Shown here one piece after another: positions 1 through 8,312 of a stretch of DNA of 64,000 bases (position 1 is the first letter of the stretch; every line of letters starts with the position of its first letter). The notes beneath the pieces were generated by a model, which saw only the letters and a program-made list of their open reading frames with translations, did not search any database and was not told the origin of the DNA. Both the position numbers and the translations under genes were made by a program. Origin of the DNA: Dactylosporangium siamense (lineage in GTDB: Bacteria; Actinomycetota; Actinomycetes; Mycobacteriales; Micromonosporaceae); the NCBI RefSeq assembly GCF_016862795.1, contig NZ_BONQ01000044.1:43921-107920 (forward strand). Direction: 5' to 3'.

Positions 1-209
1 CCCCCGTCAGAGAGCGCTCTCCGGCCAGCTTGCCGCTTGTCTCGACCGGCTGTCAACGCCTCGGCTATGGTTGATACGGCAGCGCGCCTGCCCGTGCCGC
101 GGATCGACGGAGCCCACGCCTCCGCCGGCGGCCAAGAGGCTCCGACTCAGCGCATCCGTTCCGTGCGGATGCCGGGTGCGTGGGGCCCCGCCGAAAAGGC
201 GTGATCGTC
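1..209. other. Leader region upstream of the ClpC-like gene
   Basis: No gene is supportable here. It holds a perfect 12-bp palindrome (GAGAGCGCTCTC, 10-21) about 190 bp before the ATPase start, which could be a regulator site. No convincing -35/-10 pair was identified. The sequence is cut by the window edge, so the upstream neighbour is unknown. Confidence 0.35.
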
Positions 210-2468
210 ATGTTCGAGCGGTTCACCGACCGGGCCAAACGCGCCGTCGTGCTGGCGCAGGAGGAAGCCCGGATCCTCAACCACAACTCCATCGGCACCG
301 AGCACCTGCTGCTGGGCCTCATCCAGGAGGGCGACGGCGCGGCGGCCAGGAGCATCGACGCCATCGGCGTGTCCGTCGAGGACGTGCGGCGGCAGGTCGA
401 GGAGATCATCGGCCTGGGTTCGCAGGCGCCGGGTGCGCACATCCCGTTCACACCGCGGGCCAAGAAGGTCCTCGAGCTCGCGCTGCGCGAGGCGTTGCAG
501 CTCGGGCACAACTACATCGGCACCGAGCACATCCTGCTCGGCCTCGTCCGGGAGGGTGAGGGCGTCGCGGCGCAGGTCCTGATCCGCCTCGGCGCCGACC
601 TCAACCGGCTGCGCGCCCAGGTGATCCAGCTGCTGTCCGGCCACCCGTCCGCCCCGGTGCCCGACGCCACGTCGGTCCCCTCCTCCACCGTGCTCGACCA
701 GTTCGGGGTGAACCTCACCGCGGCCGCCCGCGACGGGCTGCTCGACCCGGTGATCGGGCGGACCGCCGAGGTGGAGCGGGTCATCCGGGTGCTGTCCCGG
801 CGGCGCAAGAACAGCCCGGTGCTGACCGGCGCGCCGGGCGTCGGCAAGACCGCCGTGGTGGAGGGCCTCGCGCAGCGCATCGTCGCCGGTGACGTGCCCG
901 AATCACTCAAAGGGCGGCAGCTGTACACCCTGGACCTGGGCGCTCTCGTGGCCGGCTCGCGGTACCGGGGCGATTTTGAGGAACGGCTGAAGAAGGTCAC
1001 CAAGGAGGTCCGCGGGCGCGGCGACATCATCCTGTTCATCGACGAGATCCACAACCTGGTCGGGGCGGGCGCGGCCGAGGGCGCGATCGACGCGGCGTCG
1101 CTGCTCAAGCCGCTGCTGGCGCGGGGTGAGCTGCGGACCATCGGGGCGACGACGGACGAGGAGTACCGGCGGTACATCAGCAAGGACGGGGCGCTCGACC
1201 GGCGCTTCCAGCCGGTGCCGGTCCCCGAGCCGACCGCGGAGGACACGGTGCTGATCCTGCACGGGTTGCGGGAGCGGTACGCGTCGCATCACGGAGTCAC
1301 GTACACCGACGCGGCGCTGCGGGCGGCGGCGCTGCTGGCCGACCGGTACATCGCGGACCGGCACCTGCCGGACAAGGCGATCGACCTGCTCGACGAGGCG
1401 GGCACGGCCGGCGCCGCGGTCGTCGGCCCGGACGAGATCGCGGCGGTGCTGTCCACGTGGACCGGCATTCCCGTACACCGGCTGACCGAGCAGGAAAGCG
1501 CCCGGCTGCTGCGGATGGAGCAGACCCTGCACGAGGACCTGGTCGGGCAGGACCTCGCGGTGGCGGCGGTGTCCCGCGCGATCCGCCGGACCCGGGCCGG
1601 GCTGAAGGACCCGCGCCGCCCCGCCGGGTCGTTCATCTTCGCCGGGCCGTCCGGCGTCGGGAAGTCGTCCCTGGCCAAGGCCCTGGCGGGGTTCCTGTTC
1701 GGCACCTCCGACGCGCTGATCCAGCTGGACATGTCGGAGTTCCACGACCGGGCGACCGTGTCGCGGCTGGTCGGCGCGCCGCCCGGCTACGTCGGCTACG
1801 ACGACGGCGGCCAGCTGACCGAGCAGGTGCGCCGCCGGCCGTTCTCGGTGGTGCTCTTCGACGAGGTGGAGAAGGCGCACCCGGACGTCTTCAACGCGTT
1901 GCTGCAGATCCTGGAGGACGGCCGGCTCACCGACGGGCAGGGCCGCGTCGTGGACTTCAAGCACACGGTGCTCATCCTCACGACCAACCTCGGCACCCGC
2001 GACCTGCAGCTGCAGGCGGGCTTCCAGTCCTCGGCGGTCCCGCAGTACGAGCGGATGCGCCAGAAGGTCGACGACGAGCTCAAGCGGCACTTCCGGCCGG
2101 AGTTCCTGAACCGGATCGACGACACGGTCGTCTTCCACCAGCTCGGCCCCGTCGAGGTCGCCGGCATCGTGGACCGGATCCTGCTGGACGTGGCGTCGCG
2201 GCTGGCGCTGCGCGACATCGGCCTGGTCGTGACGCCGGCGGCCCGGCAGCTGCTGGCCGAACGCGGCCACGACCCGGTGCTCGGCGCCAGGCCACTGCGG
2301 CGCACCGTGCAGCGGGAGGTCGAGGACCCGCTGTCATCGCAGATCCTGCTGGGTTCGCTGCGGGCCGGGGACACGGTGACCATCGACCGCGGTGAGGAGA
2401 GTCTCACGTTCACCACGCCCTCTCGCGTCACACCCTCTCGCGTACCGCTTGAGCAAGTGCTTAAATAG
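210..2468 (+). CDS. ClpC-like AAA+ ATPase lacking the middle (UVR/M) domain
   Basis: An HSP100 unfoldase of 752 aa. The ATG at 210 gives the canonical ClpC N-terminus ([11 protein letters not shown]) and has AAAGG upstream. A double Clp N-domain (about 1-145) is followed by AAA-1 with Walker A GAPGVGKT (207-214) and Walker B FIDEIH. AAA-2 has GPSGVGKS (479-486) and [13 protein letters not shown]. Actinobacterial ClpC is usually about 840-850 aa. Here AAA-1 (LLDEAGTAG) runs into the pre-AAA-2 segment ([15 protein letters not shown]) with only about a dozen residues between, so the coiled-coil M domain is absent. A loop with AGF (606-608) sits where ClpC has its ClpP-docking LGF/VGF. The tail carries a TPSRV duplication, and its last codons overlap a TetR-type operator. 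It is probably a ClpC paralogue with altered adaptor control; ClpP coupling is uncertain. Confidence 0.9.
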   Translation: MFERFTDRAKRAVVLAQEEARILNHNSIGTEHLLLGLIQEGDGAAARSIDAIGVSVEDVRRQVEEIIGLGSQAPGAHIPFTPRAKKVLELALREALQLGHNYIGTEHILLGLVREGEGVAAQVLIRLGADLNRLRAQVIQLLSGHPSAPVPDATSVPSSTVLDQFGVNLTAAARDGLLDPVIGRTAEVERVIRVLSRRRKNSPVLTGAPGVGKTAVVEGLAQRIVAGDVPESLKGRQLYTLDLGALVAGSRYRGDFEERLKKVTKEVRGRGDIILFIDEIHNLVGAGAAEGAIDAASLLKPLLARGELRTIGATTDEEYRRYISKDGALDRRFQPVPVPEPTAEDTVLILHGLRERYASHHGVTYTDAALRAAALLADRYIADRHLPDKAIDLLDEAGTAGAAVVGPDEIAAVLSTWTGIPVHRLTEQESARLLRMEQTLHEDLVGQDLAVAAVSRAIRRTRAGLKDPRRPAGSFIFAGPSGVGKSSLAKALAGFLFGTSDALIQLDMSEFHDRATVSRLVGAPPGYVGYDDGGQLTEQVRRRPFSVVLFDEVEKAHPDVFNALLQILEDGRLTDGQGRVVDFKHTVLILTTNLGTRDLQLQAGFQSSAVPQYERMRQKVDDELKRHFRPEFLNRIDDTVVFHQLGPVEVAGIVDRILLDVASRLALRDIGLVVTPAARQLLAERGHDPVLGARPLRRTVQREVEDPLSSQILLGSLRAGDTVTIDRGEESLTFTTPSRVTPSRVPLEQVLK

Positions 2469-2490
2469 CTCCCGTTGAGCGACTGCTCAA
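2449..2490. promoter_or_regulatory. Duplicated TetR-type operator (TTGAGC-N4-GCTCAA)
   Basis: Two copies of a 16-bp inverted repeat lie in front of the TetR gene. The copy at 2475-2490 is perfect (TTGAGC, 4 bp, GCTCAA). The copy at 2449-2464 differs at one base (GCTTAA). Their centres are 26 bp apart. The first copy lies in the last codons of the ATPase gene. Autoregulation of the TetR gene and its operon is the natural inference. Confidence 0.7.
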
Positions 2491-2503
2491 ACGACGGGGG
2501 TGA

Positions 2504-3133
2504 GTGGTGGCCGACACGAAGGAGCGCCTGGTCGACGGGGCGATCAAGGTCCTCGGCAGCGAGGGCCTCGCCGGGGCGTCCGCGAGGGCGATCGCCGCGG
2601 CGGCCGGCGTCAACCAGGCGCTCGTCTTCTACCACTTCGGGACCGTGGACCAGCTGCTCTCGGTCGCCTGCCGGCAGGCGACCGAGCGGCGGGTCGCGCT
2701 GTACCGTTCCCGCTTCGAGGCCGTGCAGAGCATCGGCGAGCTCCTCGACGTCGGCCGGCAGCTGCAGCGGACCGAGCGGGCCGAGGGCAACCTCGCGATC
2801 CTGGCCCAGCTGCTGGCCGGCGCGCAGACCGACGAGCGGCTCGCCCCGGCCGTCGCGGCCGGGCTCGAGCTGTGGATCACGGAGATCGAGTCGGTCCTCG
2901 GCCGGCTCACCACCACCTCGCCCGTCGCGGACCTCGTCGACGTGCCGGGACTGGCCAGGGTCGTCGCTTCCACGTTCATCGGGATGGAGCTGTACGGCGG
3001 CGTCGACCCCACCGGAGCGTCCGCGGCGGTCACGGCGCTGGAGCGGCTCGCCGTGCTGGTCGAGGTCGTGGACGGCCTCGGACCGGTCGCCCGCCGCGCC
3101 CTGCGCTCCACGCTGCGGCGGTCCTCCCGATGA
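2504..3133 (+). CDS. TetR/AcrR family transcriptional regulator
   Basis: A 209-aa one-component regulator. The N-terminal helix-turn-helix (about 10-55) includes the typical ARAIAAAAGVNQALVFYHFG segment; the C-terminal part is a ligand-binding helical domain. The start is GTG at 2504 or the adjacent GTG at 2507, preceded by a G-rich Shine-Dalgarno (about 2494-2500). Two near-identical inverted repeats just upstream are its likely operators. The stop codon overlaps the ATG of the DoxX-like gene (ATGA), so it is the first gene of a translationally coupled operon and probably represses it. The ligand is unknown. Confidence 0.9.
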   Translation: MVADTKERLVDGAIKVLGSEGLAGASARAIAAAAGVNQALVFYHFGTVDQLLSVACRQATERRVALYRSRFEAVQSIGELLDVGRQLQRTERAEGNLAILAQLLAGAQTDERLAPAVAAGLELWITEIESVLGRLTTTSPVADLVDVPGLARVVASTFIGMELYGGVDPTGASAAVTALERLAVLVEVVDGLGPVARRALRSTLRRSSR

Positions 3134-3492
3134 GGATCCGGCTCGCCCGGGCGGCGGTGGCCGCGGTGTGGCTGTACGAGGGACTGTGGTGCAAGGTCGT
3201 GAGCGGTGACCAGCTCTCGATCGTCGCCGCCGTGCCGTTCCTGCCCACGGCCCTCGCCGCCGCCGCGCTGGCCGGCCTCGGCGTGGCCGAGACCGCGCTC
3301 GCGGTGTGGGTGCTCACGGGGCGACGGGCCCGCGCCGCCGCGATCGTGCAGACCGTCCTGCTCGTCGCGTTCAACGCCGGCGGGCTGCTGTTCGCGGGCG
3401 ACCAGATCACCGACGCCGGCCGGATGCTGACGGCCAACGCGGCGCTGCTCGCCCTGGCGTGGCTCCTGACTGCTGTGCCCACTCATGACTAA
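3130..3492 (+). CDS. DoxX-like small integral membrane protein
   Basis: A 120-aa protein with about four hydrophobic segments. It begins with WLYEGLWCKVV, a signature of the DoxX-like family (small four-helix membrane proteins, function poorly defined). Its ATG overlaps the TetR stop by 4 bp, and its end overlaps the next gene by 8 bp, so it is translated as part of the operon. Family members often sit beside lipid or quinone enzymes, but no specific reaction can be assigned here. Confidence 0.8.
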   Translation: MRIRLARAAVAAVWLYEGLWCKVVSGDQLSIVAAVPFLPTALAAAALAGLGVAETALAVWVLTGRRARAAAIVQTVLLVAFNAGGLLFAGDQITDAGRMLTANAALLALAWLLTAVPTHD

Positions 3493-4549
3493 CCCCTGGC
3501 AGCGGGGCCGGCGCACGGTCGGGCGGAAACCGCAGGTCATGTTCGGCCGCATGTACGAAGATCCCGGCGCCGAGCTCAGCGTCTTCCCCGCCGGTGGCCG
3601 GGTCCTCGCGATCGCCTCCGCCGGCGACACCGCCGCCGCGCTGGCCCGGGCCGGGCACCGGGTCACCGCCGTGGACATCAGCGCCACCCAGCTCGCGTAC
3701 GCCCAAGCCCGGCTCGCCGGCGCGCCCACCGCCACCGGCACCGCCGAGCGGCTGCAGGCCGTCGCCCGCCGGGCCGCCGGCGCGGTCCTGCCCGGCTGGC
3801 GCCCCGCTGCGATGACCACCTTCCTGCGCCTGCACGACCTCGACGCGCAGCGCGAGCACTGGCACCGGCACCTGGACCGCCCGCGGCTCGCCGCGCTGAT
3901 GCGCCTCGCGTTCGCCTCCGCCGGGCTGGTCCGCCGGGACCTGTGGCGGTCGCTGCCGCCGAGGATGGACCTGGTCCTGCGCCGGCGCCTGGCCACCGGC
4001 CTGACCACCCACCCCAACGCCACCAACCCGTGGGCGTGGCGGCTGCTCCTGGGCCGCGACTGCCCAGCCGTCCCCGACCCGATCCGGGCCGCGGGCCGCG
4101 ACTACCCAGCCGTTCCCGACCCGATCCGGGCCGACGGCGTCACGTGGGCGCACGACGCCGATGGCGTCACGCGGGCGCACGGCGACGACGGCGTCACGTT
4201 GGCGCACGGCGACGATGGCGTCGCGTGGGCGCACGGCGCCGACGGCATCACGTGGGCGCACGGCGACGTCGTGGAGCACCTGCGGTCGGTGCCGCGCGGC
4301 TGGTACGACGCCGCCACCCTCTCCAACGTCCTCGACGGCCCACCACCCGCCTTCGCCGCCGAGCTCCGCGCCGCCCTCAGCCACGGCGTCCGCCCCGGCG
4401 GCCCGGTCGTGCTGCGCACGTTCGGCAACACGCCGCCGCTACCCGGCGACCCTCTCCCCGACCGCTCCCTGCTCTGGGGCGCCGTCGTCCACCTCCACCC
4501 GCGCACCCTCCACCCGCGCACCCCCAACCCGCTCACCCCAGGAGCGTGA
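3485..4549 (+). CDS. DUF3419 (BtaA-like) aminocarboxypropyltransferase-family protein with tandem-repeat insertion
   Basis: A 354-aa protein. The N-terminal Rossmann segment (RVLAIASAGDTAAALA, about 39-55; VTAVDISATQLAYA, about 60-73) and the late LSNVLDGP motif match DUF3419, whose known member BtaA transfers the 3-amino-3-carboxypropyl group of SAM to diacylglycerol in betaine-lipid synthesis. The middle is interrupted by repeats: two 14-residue copies (GRDCPAVPDPIRAA-type) and then five 9-residue copies (GVTWAHDAD-type), all in frame. These repeats probably form a loop and are not part of the family core. It overlaps the DoxX-like gene by 8 bp. Activity on a lipid is inferred from family only, and the insertion may or may not be tolerated. 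Confidence 0.75.
   Translation: MTNPWQRGRRTVGRKPQVMFGRMYEDPGAELSVFPAGGRVLAIASAGDTAAALARAGHRVTAVDISATQLAYAQARLAGAPTATGTAERLQAVARRAAGAVLPGWRPAAMTTFLRLHDLDAQREHWHRHLDRPRLAALMRLAFASAGLVRRDLWRSLPPRMDLVLRRRLATGLTTHPNATNPWAWRLLLGRDCPAVPDPIRAAGRDYPAVPDPIRADGVTWAHDADGVTRAHGDDGVTLAHGDDGVAWAHGADGITWAHGDVVEHLRSVPRGWYDAATLSNVLDGPPPAFAAELRAALSHGVRPGGPVVLRTFGNTPPLPGDPLPDRSLLWGAVVHLHPRTLHPRTPNPLTPGA
4052..4270 (+). repeat. Coding minisatellite: 2 x 42 bp followed by 5 x 27 bp
   Basis: Two 42-bp units (4052-4093 and 4094-4135) are followed directly by five 27-bp units (4136-4270). All are multiples of three and remain in the DUF3419 reading frame. Units differ by a few substitutions, so they are neither brand new nor randomised. 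Confidence 0.95.
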
Positions 4550-4551
4550 CC

Positions 4552-5691
4552 ATGCTGCAGGCCATCCGCCGGCACCCGCTGCCGATGCGCACCCGGTTCG
4601 GGCATTCGCTCGTGCTCACGTACGCGCTGCCCCCGGCCGTCCTCGAGCCGCTGCTGCCGGCCGGGCTGACCCTCGACACGTACACCACGCCGGGCGGAAC
4701 CACGCACGGGTTCGTCGCCGTCGGCGTCGTGTCGACCCTCGGCCTGCGACCGGCACCGCTGCCGGCCGGGCTCGGCCTGGACGCCGTCCTCACCGGCTAC
4801 CGGATCTTCGCCAGGTTCCCGACCCCGGCCGGGAAGACCATGCGCGGGCTGTACATCCTGCGCAGCGACACCCACCGGCCCGTGCTCGCCGCCGTCGGGA
4901 ACCTGCTCACCAGATACCGGTACCACCTGGCCCGGGTCCGGCTCACCCTCGACGGCACGACGCTGACCGCGACCGTCGACAGCCGCGACGGCGGCGCGGA
5001 CCTCACGGTCACCGCCGACCTCGCGTCCCGGCCCGCACCGTTGCCGCCCGGGTCACCGTTCGGCGCGGAATCGCCCGGGTCACCGTTCGACGCGCGGTCA
5101 CCCGGGTCACCATTCAACCCCAGATCACCGTTCAACCCGGAATCGACCGGGTCACCGCTCGACGCGCGGTCACCCGGGTCACCATTCAACCCCAGGGCAC
5201 CGTTCGACGCGGAATCGTCCGGGTCGACGTTCGACGCGCGGTCGACGTTCGACGCGCGGTCGACGTTCGACGCGGGGTCACCAGCGGCGTCAACGTTCGA
5301 CGCGGAATCGACGTCCGCCAGGACCTGCAGTGGGGGTTCGGCGCGGCGTGACAGCCTCCTAGGCACCGTACACCACCCCCGGAAATCGATCTCCGAAAGC
5401 GTTGCGCACCAGTCACGCTCCGTTGGATCCGGTGCGGCGCGGAGGTTTGCCGGACCGTTGCCCTACACCTTCGATCACGAACCGGCGACCAACTCCATCG
5501 TCGTGGTCAAAGCTCACCGTACCGCGTGGACGCCCGAGCCCGTCGCCGTCCACGTCACCCGGCAGACCTTCCTGGAGCGCGGGCCGTTCGCCGGGACAAC
5601 GCCGGTCCTGGCGCAGGCGTTCCACGTCGCCGACCTCGACTACGGCTGGCACCGCGGGGTCCGCCGGGCCCTGGACGGGAGCGTGCGATGA
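4552..5691 (+). CDS. DUF2071 (YqjF-like) family protein with large repeat insertion
   Basis: A 379-aa protein starting at ATG 4552, with AGGAG at 4540-4544 as a plausible ribosome site. The N-terminal half (RFGHSLVLTYALP; GYRIFARFPTPAGKT; ILRSDTHRP; NLLTRYRYH) and the C-terminal part (PLPYTFDHEPATNSIVVV; FLERGPF) look like DUF2071/YqjF, an acetoacetate-decarboxylase-like fold of unknown function. Between them about 90 residues of degenerate GSPFDARS/STFDARS repeats are inserted in frame. The first part alone would stop short of the conserved C-terminus, so the protein is a repeat-expanded version of the family. It lies 2 bp after the BtaA-like gene and overlaps the methyltransferase by 4 bp. 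No enzymatic role is known. Confidence 0.75.
   Translation: MLQAIRRHPLPMRTRFGHSLVLTYALPPAVLEPLLPAGLTLDTYTTPGGTTHGFVAVGVVSTLGLRPAPLPAGLGLDAVLTGYRIFARFPTPAGKTMRGLYILRSDTHRPVLAAVGNLLTRYRYHLARVRLTLDGTTLTATVDSRDGGADLTVTADLASRPAPLPPGSPFGAESPGSPFDARSPGSPFNPRSPFNPESTGSPLDARSPGSPFNPRAPFDAESSGSTFDARSTFDARSTFDAGSPAASTFDAESTSARTCSGGSARRDSLLGTVHHPRKSISESVAHQSRSVGSGAARRFAGPLPYTFDHEPATNSIVVVKAHRTAWTPEPVAVHVTRQTFLERGPFAGTTPVLAQAFHVADLDYGWHRGVRRALDGSVR
5047..5313 (+). repeat. Degenerate coding minisatellite in the DUF2071 gene
   Basis: About 267 bp of irregular repeats, mainly 18-bp and 27-bp units (consensus near gggtcaccgttcgacgcg), including a longer block present twice (around 5080-5125 and 5155-5195). 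All units keep the reading frame. The encoded string is rich in Ser, Pro, Phe, Asp and Arg. Confidence 0.9.
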
Positions 5692-6380
5692 CCCGGATGG
5701 TCCGCTACAACTGGCCCAAGTATGTCGCCGCCGTCGCCGCGCTGCTCATCGTCGCCGCCCTCCCCTGGCCGTGGCGGCTGCTCGCCGTCCCGGGGGCGGC
5801 CGGGGTCGCGGTCAGCCTCGTCGCGACCTGGTGGGTCTACGACCACAGCAGCCTGTACCACTGGCGCTGGGCACTCAACCTGATCCCCGTCCCGACGCGG
5901 TACGCGGTGGTCAGCACCGGGCTCGACGAGATCAGCCCCACGCTCCGCGGCCTGCTTCCGGACGCCGAGCCGACCCTGCTGGACTGCTACGACCCCGTGG
6001 TCATGACCGAGCATTCGGTACGCCGGGCACGGAAGCTGAACCCTCCCCCGGCCGGATCGGTACCCGCGTCGGCGGGCGCGCTGCCCGTCGCCGAGGCGGA
6101 CCAGGACGCGGTGTTCCTCGCGTTCGCCGCGCACGAGCTCCGCGAACCCGCCCAGCGGCGGGCCCTGTTCGCCGAGGTGGCGAGGGTGCTGCGGCCCGGC
6201 GGGCACCTGGTGCTCATCGAGCACTGCCGCGACGCGGTCACCGTCGCCGCGTACGGGCCGGGCGCCTGGCACTTCTACCCGCGCCGGGAATGGCTCCGGC
6301 TGGCCCGTGCGGCCCGGCTCACCCCGGCCGGCGAGGCGACGATGACGCCGCTCGTGCGGGCCCTGGTGTTCCGGCGGTGA
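5688..6380 (+). CDS. Membrane-anchored class I SAM-dependent methyltransferase-like protein
   Basis: A 230-aa protein. Two hydrophobic helices at the N-terminus (about 12-45, AAVAALLIVAALPWPW and the following segment) precede a methyltransferase-like domain, including EVARVLRPGGHLVLIEHC, typical of the post-IV region of Methyltransf_11 proteins. The classical glycine-rich motif I is replaced by LLDCYDPVVMTEHSVRRAR, so SAM binding is not certain. The start ATG overlaps the DUF2071 stop (ATGA). Association with a BtaA-like gene suggests a membrane-lipid or quinone substrate; this is inference. Confidence 0.7.
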   Translation: MTRMVRYNWPKYVAAVAALLIVAALPWPWRLLAVPGAAGVAVSLVATWWVYDHSSLYHWRWALNLIPVPTRYAVVSTGLDEISPTLRGLLPDAEPTLLDCYDPVVMTEHSVRRARKLNPPPAGSVPASAGALPVAEADQDAVFLAFAAHELREPAQRRALFAEVARVLRPGGHLVLIEHCRDAVTVAAYGPGAWHFYPRREWLRLARAARLTPAGEATMTPLVRALVFRR

Positions 6381-6787
6381 GCATCGAGATGCAGTTGCGG
6401 CTCGTCGGCGTCGTGCTCGTCGGCCTGGGTCTCGGCCATGTGGCGCTGCCGCGGGTGCTGGCCTGGCGGCCGCAGTTCGCCGCGCTGGCGCCGTTGACCA
6501 GGCACGTGCTGTACACCCACACCTTCTTCATCGGTGTCATGTGTGTGCTGCTCGGGCTGGCGCCGCTGCTGCTCGCCCCGGATCTCCTCGCGCCCGGCAG
6601 CCGGGTGCACTCGGCCGTGCTCGGCGCCGAGTGCGTGTTCTGGGGGCTGCGGTGGGCGGCCCAGTTCGTGGCGTTCCCGCCGGCGACCTGGCGCGGGTCG
6701 CGGCTGCACCGGGTCGGGTACGCCGGGTTCACGCTGCTGTGGACGTGGATCGTCGCGGTCTTCGCAGCGGCATTGTTCACACGCTGA
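6377..6787 (+). CDS. Small integral membrane protein
   Basis: A 136-aa protein with about four predicted membrane helices (LVGVVLVGLGLGHVALP; TFFIGVMCVLLGLAPLLL; and two near the C-terminus). The GTG start at 6377 overlaps the previous stop by 4 bp; an ATG at 6389 is an alternative. It is the last gene of the six-gene operon. No family is recognised with confidence. Confidence 0.7.
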   Translation: MSIEMQLRLVGVVLVGLGLGHVALPRVLAWRPQFAALAPLTRHVLYTHTFFIGVMCVLLGLAPLLLAPDLLAPGSRVHSAVLGAECVFWGLRWAAQFVAFPPATWRGSRLHRVGYAGFTLLWTWIVAVFAAALFTR

Positions 6788-6834
6788 CCCGCCGCCACGG
6801 ACCGGTGCGGGGGTGGGCGTGGTACAACGACGCG

Positions 6835-7599
6835 GTGACGGCAACGACGCTGTTCCAGCGCACCAGTGGACCCCCCGGCGCGCCGGTCCTGCTGCTCGGC
6901 GGTTCGCTGGGCAGCAACCTCGACATGTGGCGCCCCCAGCTGCCCGCGCTCGCCGATCTGCGGGTGGTGCGCTTCGACCACCGCGGCCACGGTGCGTCGC
7001 CGGCGCCGCCCGGTCCGTACCGCCTGGACGACCTGGGCCGCGACGTCCTGGCGCTGCTCGACCGGCTCGGCATCGCGAAGGCCTCCTACTGCGGCCTGTC
7101 GCTGGGCGGGATGGTCGGCATGTGGCTGGCCGCCAACGCCCCGGACCGGATCGAGCGGCTCGTGTTGATCTGCACCGCGGCGCACCTGCCGCCCGCCGAC
7201 GGTTGGGCCGCCCGCGCCGAGCAGGTCCGCTCGGCCGGCATGGGCAGCATCGCCGACGCCGTCCTCGGTCGCTGGTTCACGCCCCGGTTCCGGGCGGCGT
7301 TGCCGGCGAAGGTCGCGCCGTACCGGGCGATGATCGCGGCGTGCCCGGCGGAGGGGTATGCGGGTTGCTGCGAGGCGATCGGCGGCATGGACCTGCGCGA
7401 CGACCTGCCGAGGATCACGGCGCCGACGCTGGTCATCGCCGGCGCCGACGACCCGGCGACCCCGCCGGAGCACGGTGAGCGCATCCACGCGGGGATCGCC
7501 GGCAGCCGCCTGGTCGTGCTGCCGGGCGCCGCCCACCTCGCCAACGTCGAGCAGGCGGTGGTGATCGGCCAGCTCATCAAGGACCACGTCAGTGGATAG
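6835..7599 (+). CDS. Alpha/beta hydrolase, 3-oxoadipate enol-lactonase (PcaD)-like
   Basis: A 254-aa alpha/beta hydrolase. Visible features are an oxyanion region (LLGGSLGSNLDMW), RFDHRGHGAS, the nucleophile elbow CGLSLGGM with Ser, and a late GAAHLANVEQ histidine. Sequence style resembles PcaD/BphD-type hydrolases, but there are no other aromatic-degradation genes nearby, so the substrate is open. GTG 6835 is preceded by TACAAC (6823-6828) at the distance expected for a leaderless transcript. The 3' end overlaps the next gene and appears to have been the seed of the 12-bp repeats that follow. Confidence 0.85.
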   Translation: MTATTLFQRTSGPPGAPVLLLGGSLGSNLDMWRPQLPALADLRVVRFDHRGHGASPAPPGPYRLDDLGRDVLALLDRLGIAKASYCGLSLGGMVGMWLAANAPDRIERLVLICTAAHLPPADGWAARAEQVRSAGMGSIADAVLGRWFTPRFRAALPAKVAPYRAMIAACPAEGYAGCCEAIGGMDLRDDLPRITAPTLVIAGADDPATPPEHGERIHAGIAGSRLVVLPGAAHLANVEQAVVIGQLIKDHVSG

Positions 7600-7605
7600 C
7601 CCCTC

Positions 7606-7665
7606 ATCAAGAACCAAATCAAGAACCAAATCAAGAACCGCATCAGGTACCGCATCAAGGACCGC
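7606..7665 (+). repeat. 5 x 12-bp tandem repeat at a gene junction
   Basis: Five units of the type atcaagaaccaa lie between the end of the hydrolase gene and the likely original start of the next gene. The flanks atcaaggaccacgtcagtgg (from 7576) and atcaaggaccgcgtcggtgg (from 7654) are near-identical, so the array looks like repeated copying of the hydrolase 3' end. Confidence 0.9.
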
Positions 7666-8232
7666 GTCGGTGGACAGCTTCGAGACCCACGTGACGGTGG
7701 ACTTCGACGAGCGGCTGCCGGCGTGGGCCGCCGGGGCGGGCCTGAAGTACACGAGGATCCGGCTCGCCCGGGGCGCGACGACGGACCAGCCGATGCTGAC
7801 CGGCACCGGCCACGGTGACCTGGCGGCGCAGCGCGCCACGGCGGAGGCCCTCGTGGACCGGTTGCGCGGCGACGGGTTCACGGTGCGGCGGGTGAAGATC
7901 GAGGCCGCGCCGTGGAACAGCGCGGTGCCGGTGGAGCCGGGTCCGACCGGCGAGTGCTACTTCGAGCACCACGTGAAGCTGGTCCTGCGCGGCGGGGACG
8001 AGCCCACGGGCACGAGCGCCGCGGGGACGTGGAAGGCCGGGAAGAGGAGCAGGCCCGGCGGGTCGCGGAGGCGCACGGCGCGCACCTGTCCCGCAACGCC
8101 CGGCGGGTCCGCGACGACGGCCGGCACGAGCGGTTCGTGACGCAGCGCTGCCGCGACATGGGTCGCCCGCAGGCCCGGGAGCGCCTCGACGCGCTGATCG
8201 CGGCCCTGACCGCCCATCGCCTGACACCGGTC

Positions 8233-8286
8233 GAGGTCGAGGAGGAGTACGTGCTGGTCGAAGTCGAGGAGGAGTACGTGCTGGTC
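8233..8286 (+). repeat. 27-bp tandem duplication (EVEEEYVLV twice)
   Basis: Two copies of a 27-bp unit differ at one base (gag/gaa first codon) and duplicate nine residues near the C-terminus of the frameshifted gene. The near-identity suggests a recent event. Confidence 0.95.
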
Positions 8287-8312
8287 GACGACAACCCGGA
8301 GCTGGACGCCGG

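Noticed and set aside
903..2270. Long minus-strand ORF of 455 aa opposite the ATPase gene
   Set aside because: Antisense shadow produced by high GC; low-complexity composition, and the plus frame has clear AAA+ motifs.
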